The notes beneath the pieces are model-generated. The model worked only from the letters and a program-made list of their open reading frames with translations, had not been told where the DNA came from and ran no database searches. Positions 31,864 to 37,981 of a stretch of DNA of 37,981 bases are shown here, piece after piece. The DNA lies in contig CANNTX010000005.1 of assembly GCA_947522695.1 (NCBI GenBank), positions 1-37,981 on the forward strand, written 5' to 3'. This stretch comes from an uncultured Bacilli bacterium (GTDB lineage: Bacteria; Bacillota_I; Bacilli_A; RF39; UBA660). Position numbers and translations under genes: made by a program. Within the stretch, counting starts at the first letter, position 1. Each line of letters begins with the position of its first letter.

Positions 31864-32430
31864 TATATGTTTATGATTTAAGTGCATCTTTTTAATTTTA
31901 GGAGTTGATTTCATATAATTATCAATCCTTACAACACTATCTCTTTCAGGATACATAATCAATGATTGATCATATTCTTGTTCATTATAATCTTCTGTTT
32001 CATTAGATTTTATATTATCTTTTATATTTTCAAGGTTTTCTTCTAATACTTTTATTTTTTCATTTGAAGCTGCTAATTTAAATGGTATATCCTTTTTACT
32101 TTTGTTATTTTCACTAAATGTACCATATCTAGATACTGCTAATGACTGAAAAAATGCGGTAAAAGTACCAGAACATAATAACATAAATATTATTTTAAAT
32201 AATACAGAAGATGATAATGAACATGTTAAAAAAATAGTATATAATACAAATATGTTATTTATTAATAAAAAAGTATATTTATTTTTTAGATTACGTTTTA
32301 CTTTCTTTAATAAATTTTTATTTTTTAATATATTTTTATTTTCTTGCTCTATTTCATTTTCTATGTTCTCTATTTGACTATTTAATTCTTTATTCATATC
32401 ATTGCTTATCATATAATCTTCATTTTTCAT
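31849..32430 (-). CDS. Coiled-coil two-span membrane protein, paralogue B
   Basis: 193 residues from the ATG at 32430, preceded by GAAGAGA; a longer reading to 32484 has no ribosome binding site. Layout: charged N-terminal helix (~1-50), two hydrophobic spans (~58-110), then GTFSENNKSKK and a second coiled-coil with a basic C-terminus. The NKY-x-x-L before the first span and GTF-x-EN after the second are shared with the gene upstream, so the two are paralogues. Unknown family. Placed between mltG and trmR, which adjoin in Bacillus. Confidence 0.65.
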   Translation of the reverse strand: MKNEDYMISNDMNKELNSQIENIENEIEQENKNILKNKNLLKKVKRNLKNKYTFLLINNIFVLYTIFLTCSLSSSVLFKIIFMLLCSGTFTAFFQSLAVSRYGTFSENNKSKKDIPFKLAASNEKIKVLEENLENIKDNIKSNETEDYNEQEYDQSLIMYPERDSVVRIDNYMKSTPKIKKMHLNHKHIGTTK

Positions 32431-32496
32431 TTTAATTTCTCTTCTTTCAGTTATAATCATACTCAAATTTATTATAAATAGCAAACTAATATTATT

Positions 32497-33075
32497 TTAG
32501 TTATTTATATCATTTAAATATGAGAAAAAATCATAATTTTTTATTTTAATATCATTTTGAATTGATTCTGAATTATCTTTTTCTATCTGGTTTTCAGGAT
32601 ATATTATTTTAGATATTGTTGTTTGTTGCTCATTAAGTTCTTGGATTTTAATTTTAATTAATTCCAATTCTTGTTTTAATTTTTTTATATTGGCTTTATT
32701 TGTATTAATTAGATTTGGTAATGTATTATTCAATAGTTCATAATTTTCTTTAAACGTTCCATTTTTTAATTCAAGATTTGTTAAAATTATTGCTTCTATT
32801 AAAGATAATATTAAGTAAAAACCAATAGTGTTGATATTTAGTAAGCTCATTAATAAGAAATTTATTACAATGGCACAAACTAGATATTTGTATTTATTTT
32901 TGATGTTTTCTTTAACTAAATCATATTTATCAACGTTTATACTTAATTGTTGTTCTTCCTTTTCTAATTCATTTTCTTTTTGAATTATTTCGGAATGATT
33001 ATCAATATTTATTTTGGGAATATCTAAATTAGTTAAATTAATATTTGTTGTTTCATTTAATAATCTAGCACTCAT
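32497..33075 (-). CDS. Coiled-coil two-span membrane protein, paralogue A
   Basis: 192 residues from the ATG at 33075 (AGAGG nine bases before it; a TTG three codons earlier lies in the Shine-Dalgarno). Same plan as the next gene: coiled coil (QKENELEKEEQQLSINVDKY), KNKYKYL, two hydrophobic spans near 68-110, NGTFKENYELL, coiled coil and an acidic end. Own promoter upstream; probably co-transcribed with paralogue B and ended at 31838. Possibly lineage-specific; function unknown. Confidence 0.65.
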   Translation of the reverse strand: MSARLLNETTNINLTNLDIPKINIDNHSEIIQKENELEKEEQQLSINVDKYDLVKENIKNKYKYLVCAIVINFLLMSLLNINTIGFYLILSLIEAIILTNLELKNGTFKENYELLNNTLPNLINTNKANIKKLKQELELIKIKIQELNEQQTTISKIIYPENQIEKDNSESIQNDIKIKNYDFFSYLNDINN

Positions 33076-33102
33076 GAATTTCAACCTCTTTCATAGTGAT
33101 AT

Positions 33103-33131
33103 ATACTACAAAATTATTGATAAAAAGTCAA
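33103..33131 (-). promoter_or_regulatory. Promoter of the inserted gene pair
   Basis: Minus strand TTGACT, 17-base spacer, TAGTAT, about 15 bases before AAAGAGG. Confidence 0.65.
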
Positions 33132-33141
33132 ATTTTAAGTT

Positions 33142-33171
33142 AAAAGAAAAAGTATAACTTAATATACTTTT
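33142..33171 (-). terminator. mltG terminator
   Basis: Minus strand perfect stem AAAAGTATA / TATACTTTT, 6-base loop, T-rich run; starts directly after the stop codon. Confidence 0.85.
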
Positions 33172-34293
33172 CTAATATTCATACCATAATCCTTCTTTTC
33201 TCAGTTGTGAAACTGTTTGAGTATGTTCTTTGTAAGTTTTAGCAAAATAAGTTTTTTTATTTTTATCAGCAACAAAGTAATAATAATCATGTTCTTCTGG
33301 TTCCATAACGGCGTTTATTGAATTTAGTGAAGGACTATCTATTGGGCCAATTGGTAAACCAGTAAATGAACAAGTATTTTCACTTCTTGTATTGTATTTA
33401 TTACATGATTTTAAATTGTTATTAGTTAAATCTTTAGTAAAATCTTTATTAACTGCATAATATGTTGTAGCATCAGAACCAAGTGTCCATCCAGCTTCTA
33501 TTCTATTATAGAATACTCCAGCAACACCAGCTCTATCATCTGAATTTGCTCCTTCAAGCTCAACTATTGAAGCAAGAGTAAGTAACTCATGAACACTAAA
33601 TTTACTAACATTGATATCATCTTTATATACTTCTAATTTTTTTCCCATTGTATAAATCATTTTATTAAGTATTTCATCTATGGTTGCATTCTTTTTAAAA
33701 TCATAGGTATCTGCAAATAAATATCCTTCTAATGGATGATATATTCCATCTTGTTTTATATCCTCAGTAATAAAATCATAAGTACTTATCATTTTATTAA
33801 CGAATTCATCACTATCAGCATAGGAAATAACGTCATCAGCTTTATAACCAAAATTTTTTTCAATTACTTTTGCATAATCAGTTAATCTTTTGCCTTCGAT
33901 AAAAGTTACCTGAATTACTTCTGTTTCTAATGATTTATTTTTATGAAGAGTATCTATTATTTCATTAACACTCATGCTTTTAGATAAATTATAAGTTCCA
34001 GCATATAGTTCTTTATTGCTATTTAATTTAATATAAATTTTAAATACAGTTGCATTTTTTATTAAACCTGCTTTTTCTAAATCATCAGCTATTTTATTTT
34101 TACCAGTTCCATTAATTATTTCAAATTTAATTATTTCTTCACTCTTTTTATTTACAGGAGAAAGATAATAATCACTAGCAACTATGAATATTATTAAGAT
34201 AGCTATAACGATAGCACAAATAATTAAAATTATTTTATTTACTCCTAATTTTTTATTTTTAACAATTTTGTCTTTATTTATTTTCTTCTCCAC
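33172..34293 (-). CDS. mltG: Endolytic murein transglycosylase MltG (YrrL)
   Basis: 373 residues. MltG cuts nascent peptidoglycan glycan strands and sets their length. Cytoplasmic basic tip, one span near residues 19-43, a LysM-like region (FEIINGTGKNKIADDLEKAG) and the YceG catalytic domain with LTLASIVELEGANSDDRAGVAGVFYNRI split around the catalytic Glu near 244-246, then LGSDATTYYAV and GLPIGPIDSPSLNSI near 315-329. Overlaps the DUF1292 gene by 20 bases. Last gene of the ireB-ruvX-yrzB-mltG operon, the Bacillus order. Confidence 0.93.
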   Translation of the reverse strand: MEKKINKDKIVKNKKLGVNKIILIICAIVIAILIIFIVASDYYLSPVNKKSEEIIKFEIINGTGKNKIADDLEKAGLIKNATVFKIYIKLNSNKELYAGTYNLSKSMSVNEIIDTLHKNKSLETEVIQVTFIEGKRLTDYAKVIEKNFGYKADDVISYADSDEFVNKMISTYDFITEDIKQDGIYHPLEGYLFADTYDFKKNATIDEILNKMIYTMGKKLEVYKDDINVSKFSVHELLTLASIVELEGANSDDRAGVAGVFYNRIEAGWTLGSDATTYYAVNKDFTKDLTNNNLKSCNKYNTRSENTCSFTGLPIGPIDSPSLNSINAVMEPEEHDYYYFVADKNKKTYFAKTYKEHTQTVSQLRKEGLWYEY

Positions 34294-34567
34294 TTTCTTC
34301 TCCTATCTTTTCTTGTAGTGAAGCAAGTAATCCTTCAATAACTTCCCACTCTTTATCTGTTTCAATTTGTCCTAAATTAATATCGTTTCCACTAGGATCA
34401 TAAGTATTAGCATATACTTTTATTTTACCATTTTCATCAGTTGTATTATCAGTAAATACTATATAACTTTTTTTAAATTCATCTGAATCAAATGTAAATA
34501 AAACGTTACATGTTAATTCTTCTCCTTTATTATTTTTAATTGTAAATGTTCCATTTGAATTATTCAT
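34274..34567 (-). CDS. DUF1292 protein (YrzB-like)
   Basis: 97 residues. DUF1292 proteins are small acidic proteins always found in this cluster; role unknown. Seen: FTIKNNKGEELTCNVLFTFD, then KSYIVFTDNTTDENGKIKVY and the acidic helix EWEVIEGLLASLQEKIGEES. Overlaps ruvX by ATGA and mltG by 20 bases. Confidence 0.88.
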   Translation of the reverse strand: MNNSNGTFTIKNNKGEELTCNVLFTFDSDEFKKSYIVFTDNTTDENGKIKVYANTYDPSGNDINLGQIETDKEWEVIEGLLASLQEKIGEESGEENK

Positions 34568-34980
34568 TTCTTCTCTTCCCTTCTTAAATATGTATCCAAA
34601 ATGATAGCAGCTGCTGTATTATCGATATGCTCTTTTCTTTTTTTTCGGGACATATCATAATCAAGTAATATTCTTTCAGCTTCAACAGTAGATAGTCTTT
34701 CGTCAATTAATTCTATTTTTAAATCAGTTTTTTCTTCTAATAATTTTTTAAAATTTAAACTTCTTTCACTTGCAAAACCAAGTGAATTGTTCATATTTTT
34801 TGGAAGTCCTAAAACTAAATTATCAACTTTTTCTTTTTCAATTATTTCTAAAACTTCATTTACAGCATCTTCAATATTATTATATTTAATTAATTTGTAA
34901 GGTGATGCTATAATTCCTTGTTTATCAGATATTGCAAGACCTAAAGTTTTAGTTCCTAAATCCATTCCTAATGTTCTCAT
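34564..34980 (-). CDS. ruvX: Holliday junction resolvase-like RuvX/YqgF
   Basis: 138 residues. RNase H-fold nuclease, in E. coli (YqgF) implicated in 16S rRNA 5' end processing. Acidic catalytic positions present: Asp in MDLGTKTLGLA near residue 7, Glu in LIDERLSTVEAE near 95-106, Asp in HIDNTAAAIILD near 118-129. Overlaps ireB and yrzB by 4 bases each. Confidence 0.93.
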   Translation of the reverse strand: MRTLGMDLGTKTLGLAISDKQGIIASPYKLIKYNNIEDAVNEVLEIIEKEKVDNLVLGLPKNMNNSLGFASERSLNFKKLLEEKTDLKIELIDERLSTVEAERILLDYDMSRKKRKEHIDNTAAAIILDTYLRREEKK

Positions 34981-35222
34981 TTTAAAAAGTAATTCTCCAC
35001 TAATATTGAAATTAATTTTACTTTTTCAATATTCATTAATTTTTCTCTAGCTCTTTTGTAATTAGTAATATATCCGGCATCTCCAGTAACTAGATAACCA
35101 GTTATTTGATTAACTGGATTATATCCACTTTCTTCTAAAGCCTCAAATACTTCAAAAAAAGTTTTACTAACTAAAGCACTTTCTATTTTTTTATGATCAA
35201 ATAATGATGTATTATCTAACAA
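34977..35222 (-). CDS. ireB: IreB family regulatory protein (DUF965/YrzL)
   Basis: 81 residues. In Enterococcus IreB is a substrate of the Ser/Thr kinase IreK and affects cephalosporin resistance. Hallmark ALEESGYNPVNQITGYLVTG near 28-47, followed by DAGYITNYKRAREKL. Starts with TTG, with AGGTGG four bases upstream; no better start exists. First gene of the operon; alaS, its usual upstream neighbour, is replaced by ftsK here. Confidence 0.9.
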   Translation of the reverse strand: MLDNTSLFDHKKIESALVSKTFFEVFEALEESGYNPVNQITGYLVTGDAGYITNYKRAREKLMNIEKVKLISILVENYFLK

Positions 35223-35245
35223 ACTACCACCTACTCAATAAAATA

Positions 35246-35274
35246 ATTATAACAAAATATTACAATCATTTCAA
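35246..35274 (-). promoter_or_regulatory. Promoter of the ireB-ruvX-yrzB-mltG operon
   Basis: Minus strand TTGAAA, 17-base spacer, TATAAT. Confidence 0.75.
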
Positions 35275-35299
35275 TTTGATTACTTAAATAAAATGGTAA

Positions 35300-35336
35300 A
35301 AAAGAAAAAAACTATGAATAAAATTTTCATAGTTTT
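35300..35336 (-). terminator. ftsK terminator
   Basis: Minus strand perfect 11-base stem AAAACTATGAA / TTCATAGTTTT, 7-base loop, then T run; two bases after the stop. Confidence 0.9.
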
Positions 35337-35338
35337 AA

Positions 35339-37576
35339 TTATTGTTCTTCTTTGGATATTTTAACGATTACTTCTCTAGGTTTTGAACCGTTTTGTGGTC
35401 CAATTATTCCTCTTTCTTCAAGTAAATCTACAATTCTAGCAGCTCTTGAAAAACCAACTCTAAATCTTCTTTGAATTAATGAAGCACTTATCTTACCGGT
35501 TGTTATGGCAAAATCAACAACATCATTATAAATAGGATCATCATATTCTTCAGTGCCACTATTTGCACCAGCCATGTGATTATCAGGTATTTCAGTTAAA
35601 CTGTTATCATAACTAGCAACTTGTTCTTTAGAAACATAATCAATTAATCTTTGAGTTTCTTCATCAGAAATAAAGTTTCCTTGAATTCTTATTGGGGTAT
35701 TTTCGCCCATTGGTAAATATAACATATCACCTTTACCAAGTAATTTTTCGGCTCCAGCTCGATCTAAAATAGTTCTTGAATCTATTTGAGATGCTACGGC
35801 AAATGAGATACGTGATGGAATATTAGCTTTAACAACTCCAGTAATTACATCGGTTGATGGTCTTTGAGTTGCAACAATTAAATGAATACCTGCGGCTCTT
35901 GCCATTTGAGTAATACGCATTATTGAATCTTCTACTTCTTTAGCCGCAACAAGCATTAAATCAGCAAGCTCATCTATTATTACTAAAATATATGGCATCT
36001 TAGGAATAGTTGTATTGTTCTTTTTATTATTTTTCTCGATCATTTCATTATATCCGGAAATATTTTTAACGTTGTTATCAGCAAATTTTTGATATCTATT
36101 TTCCATTTCAGCAACTATTTTTTGCAATACGACATTAGCTTTCTTAGGATCAGTAACAACCGGACATAATAAATGTGGTATTCCATTATAATTAGATAAT
36201 TCTACCTTTTTAGGATCGACAAGCACTAATTTAATATCATTTGGATTCATTCTCATTAGGATAGAAGCGATAAAACTATTAATACAAACTGATTTACCTG
36301 AACCAGTAGATCCGGCAACAAGTAGGTGTGGCATTTTACTTAAATCAGCGCAACATGTTCTTCCCATTAAATCCTTACCTAGTGCAACTAATATTTTAGC
36401 ATCATTCATTGATTTTGGAACAGTGCTTAATACTTCTCTAATTGGAACACTGGCAACATTGCGATTAGGTATTTCTACTCCAACAGTACTTTTTCCCGGA
36501 ATAGGTGCTTCAATTCTAACATCTTTAGCAGCTAACGCTAGTGCTATTTCTTTACTGATGCTTGTAATTCGGTTAACTTTAGTACCTGCTTTAATTTCGA
36601 CTTCAAATTGTGTAACAGCTGGCCCTTCATGAATTTCAACTACTTTACCTGTAATTTGAAAATCTCTTAATACTTTCTCAAGGGCAATACGGTTTTGATT
36701 TAAGAAATCACTATTATTAATTTTTTTAGTTTTAGCAGGTTGATTTAATATATCAAGTGGTGGTAAATGATACTCTCCATTTGAACTGTTTTGAATAGTT
36801 ATAGGCTCGTTGCTTGGACATTTCTCTTCTTTATTTTCATAGTTTTCGTTATGAAATCTGCTAATGTCTTCACTTGATGTGATTATGACTTGTTTGTTAG
36901 TATTATTGGCTGGAACTATTTCCTCGTCTTCATCGTCATTATCATCATCTTCTTCACCAGTAACTTTCAAAGCCTTGCTAGATTTAACACCGTCACCAAG
37001 TCCTTTAAAGAATTTAATAATTTTAACTACAATATCTGCAAGTGATACATTAAGAGCCATTACAACTCCAAAAATAGCAAATACGGATAAAATGATATAA
37101 GTTCCAGTTAAATCAAATAAATTAACAAATCCCCAAGAAAAGAATGCTCCAATTATTCCTCCACCAGTCTGACTTAAATTTATAAAATTATCACTATTTA
37201 TTGTATTCATAAAATTATCTATGGTATTTTGAAATATATCATTATTTTTAAGTACTGCACTATCAGCAATATAGTTTATATGACTAAGAGCAAGTAACGC
37301 AATTAATAAAAGATATAAACCGATTAATCTGGAATTAAAGAATTTAGGTAAATCTCCTTTAATTATCATATATAGGCCTAGAATAATTAATAACAAAACA
37401 AAAATAGCCCACCAAGTTCCCATTAAAAATATACAAAATGATTTAATAAGATGTCCTACTGGACCAAACGCTCCTATTCCAATTATTCCAACAAGTACAA
37501 GTAATAAACCAATTAGTTCTGAAGAAAATTTAGTCTTACTAGCACTTTCACCTTTTCTTTTTTTCTTTTTAGCCAT
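35339..37576 (-). CDS. ftsK: DNA translocase FtsK/SpoIIIE
   Basis: 745 residues. Membrane-anchored dsDNA pump that clears chromosome from the septum and, in spore formers, packs the forespore. About four spans in residues 22-185, an acidic linker (~205-285), the motor from ~290 with Walker A GSTGSGKSV near 420-428 and Walker B LVIIDELADLM near 532-542, and the winged-helix gamma domain near 670-738 (KISASLIQRRFRVGFSRAAR). All parts intact. Whether this is the cell-division (SftA/FtsK) or spore (SpoIIIE) copy cannot be decided; multiple spans favour SpoIIIE. GGAG precedes the ATG. Confidence 0.95.
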   Translation of the reverse strand: MAKKKKRKGESASKTKFSSELIGLLLVLVGIIGIGAFGPVGHLIKSFCIFLMGTWWAIFVLLLIILGLYMIIKGDLPKFFNSRLIGLYLLLIALLALSHINYIADSAVLKNNDIFQNTIDNFMNTINSDNFINLSQTGGGIIGAFFSWGFVNLFDLTGTYIILSVFAIFGVVMALNVSLADIVVKIIKFFKGLGDGVKSSKALKVTGEEDDDNDDEDEEIVPANNTNKQVIITSSEDISRFHNENYENKEEKCPSNEPITIQNSSNGEYHLPPLDILNQPAKTKKINNSDFLNQNRIALEKVLRDFQITGKVVEIHEGPAVTQFEVEIKAGTKVNRITSISKEIALALAAKDVRIEAPIPGKSTVGVEIPNRNVASVPIREVLSTVPKSMNDAKILVALGKDLMGRTCCADLSKMPHLLVAGSTGSGKSVCINSFIASILMRMNPNDIKLVLVDPKKVELSNYNGIPHLLCPVVTDPKKANVVLQKIVAEMENRYQKFADNNVKNISGYNEMIEKNNKKNNTTIPKMPYILVIIDELADLMLVAAKEVEDSIMRITQMARAAGIHLIVATQRPSTDVITGVVKANIPSRISFAVASQIDSRTILDRAGAEKLLGKGDMLYLPMGENTPIRIQGNFISDEETQRLIDYVSKEQVASYDNSLTEIPDNHMAGANSGTEEYDDPIYNDVVDFAITTGKISASLIQRRFRVGFSRAARIVDLLEERGIIGPQNGSKPREVIVKISKEEQ

Positions 37577-37596
37577 ATACTATCAACTCCATTATA

Positions 37597-37625
37597 ATTA
37601 TAAACCATATATAAATTTAATGCAA
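37597..37625 (-). promoter_or_regulatory. ftsK promoter
   Basis: Minus strand TTGCAT, 17-base spacer, TATAAT; about 20 bases ahead of the ATG. Confidence 0.7.
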
Positions 37626-37689
37626 AAAGAAACTGTAAAGTTACATTAAGAATAACTATTTAATTATATTAATATTTTCACTTGTTTGC

Positions 37690-37718
37690 TTGTTTATAAA
37701 TTACACTAATAGTATAAT
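37690..37718 (+). promoter_or_regulatory. Toxin-like mRNA promoter, element copy 3
   Basis: TTGTTT, 17-base spacer, TATAAT, followed after ten bases by GGAACA (37729), the same 5' box as in copies 1 and 2. Confidence 0.6.
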
Positions 37719-37753
37719 AACCATTTAGGGAACAATTAGTTGCTGGGTGTCTA

Positions 37754-37781
37754 TCCTCACCTTTTAATAATAAGATGAGGA
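37754..37781 (+). promoter_or_regulatory. Hairpin covering the Shine-Dalgarno, copy 3
   Basis: TCCTCA (37754-37759) / TGAGGA (37776-37781); alternatively TCACCT with AGGTGA. Either pairing covers the strong GAGGAGGTG Shine-Dalgarno. Confidence 0.5.
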
Positions 37782-37791
37782 GGTGATGCAT

Positions 37792-37884
37792 ATGAGTAAA
37801 AGAAAATTTATTATTAAATTTCTAAGATACGTATGTTTCATTATTCTGTGTATATCTATTTTGGTATATATAGTAAAAAAATAG
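37792..37884 (+). CDS. Hydrophobic 30-residue peptide, candidate type I toxin, copy 3
   Basis: Starts MSKRKFIIKF, followed by a hydrophobic stretch with two Cys and a KK end: one membrane span with basic residues on both sides. AGGAGG lies eight bases before this ATG; another in-frame ATG two codons earlier is too close to it. Shares the MSK(K/R) start and the element layout with 28050 and 28407. GTGTCTAT in the leader (37747-37754) is complementary to ATAGACAC at the stop codon (37881-37888). The 3' part is cut by an insertion sequence at 37905, so antisense control is probably lost or altered. Confidence 0.55.
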   Translation: MSKRKFIIKFLRYVCFIILCISILVYIVKK

Positions 37885-37904
37885 ACACTTAATTACCAAA
37901 AAAG

Positions 37905-37981
37905 TGATATGAACCCCATTTCTTGGACAAAAGGAAATGAGGTTTTATTATGGAAAAAATGAATTTAGAACTTAAAAAGAA
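37905..37981 (+). mobile_element. Left end of an IS3-family-like insertion sequence
   Basis: TGATATGAACCCCATTTCTT followed by GGACA looks like the terminal inverted repeat of IS3/IS150-group elements (TG start, CCCCATTT, TTGGACA). A ribosome binding site and an ORF follow at the usual distance. The right end lies outside the window. Confidence 0.6.
37950..37981 (+). CDS. Partial 5' end of an IS orfA-like gene
   Basis: Ten codons before the window edge (MEKMNLELKK), with TGAGG seven bases ahead of the ATG, about 45 bases inside the IS end, where IS3-group elements place orfA (the helix-turn-helix subunit of the transposase). Too short for a homology call. Confidence 0.5.
   Translation, partial: MEKMNLELKK

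Noticed and set aside
1..37981. Mycoplasma-type code (TGA as Trp) because of the very low GC
   Set aside because: TGA is a functional stop in several ATGA overlaps (25417, 24698, 23548), and Trp is coded by TGG.
1..37981. tRNA, rRNA genes or CRISPR arrays
   Set aside because: No cloverleaf with a TTCGA-type T-loop, no rRNA-like conserved stretch and no regularly spaced repeats were seen on reading both strands by eye.

Overview
The window is very AT-rich. It carries spoIVA (an endospore coat ATPase), an ftsK/spoIIIE-type translocase and the Bacillus-type block ireB-ruvX-yrzB-mltG-trmR-trhP1-trhP2-greA. TGA is used as a stop (ATGA start/stop overlaps at rimM/trmD and elsewhere), so the code is standard and this is not a mycoplasma. 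The best fit is a low-GC, spore-forming or recently spore-forming Bacilli lineage such as the uncultured gut RF39-like groups. The genus is inference. Nearly all genes lie on the minus strand. I see no rRNA, tRNA or CRISPR.

Region 1 (1-4.4 kb, accessory): two tandem paralogues of an unknown coiled-coil membrane protein, then two convergent genes for extracellular-type proteins that lack signal peptides: a pectate-lyase-like/WxL-like protein and a DUF11 protein that looks frameshifted. Region 2 (4.4-13.2 kb): priA, a tandem duplication of a small membrane-protein gene with its promoter and terminator (plus a third, truncated unit), a Y-family polymerase/YolD pair, ttcA-like/cysteine desulfurase, a three-hairpin candidate small RNA, HU, and an orphan gene. 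Region 3 (13.2-22.4 kb): spoIVA behind a very good sigma-E-type promoter, a compact Tad-type secretion/pilus operon (two TadE-like pilins, CpaE/ParA, TadA, TadB, TadC), a large cysteine-rich type IV pilin-like protein and a processive glycosyltransferase.

Region 4 (22.4-27.4 kb): a tightly overlapping operon der - ygjP-like - trmH-like - degenerate GDPD - rimM - trmD - unknown, mainly ribosome and tRNA maturation. Region 5 (27.4-28.7 kb): an unknown gene and two head-to-tail copies of what I think is an undescribed type I toxin-antitoxin family. Each copy has a sigma-A promoter, an mRNA whose two ends are complementary, a hairpin covering the Shine-Dalgarno, a 25-27 residue hydrophobic peptide, and a convergent promoter and terminator for an antisense RNA of about 110 nt. 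Region 6 (28.7-37.6 kb): greA, the trmR-trhP1-trhP2 operon (5-methoxyuridine at the tRNA wobble position), two inserted paralogous coiled-coil membrane genes, mltG, yrzB, ruvX, ireB and ftsK. Region 7 (37.6 kb to end): a third copy of the toxin-like element whose 3' end is cut by the left end of an IS3-family-like insertion sequence running out of the window.

Many transcription units have recognisable TTGnnn-16/18-TATAAT promoters and hairpin/T-tract terminators, several of which overlap the stop codon, so transcript boundaries can be read with fair confidence.
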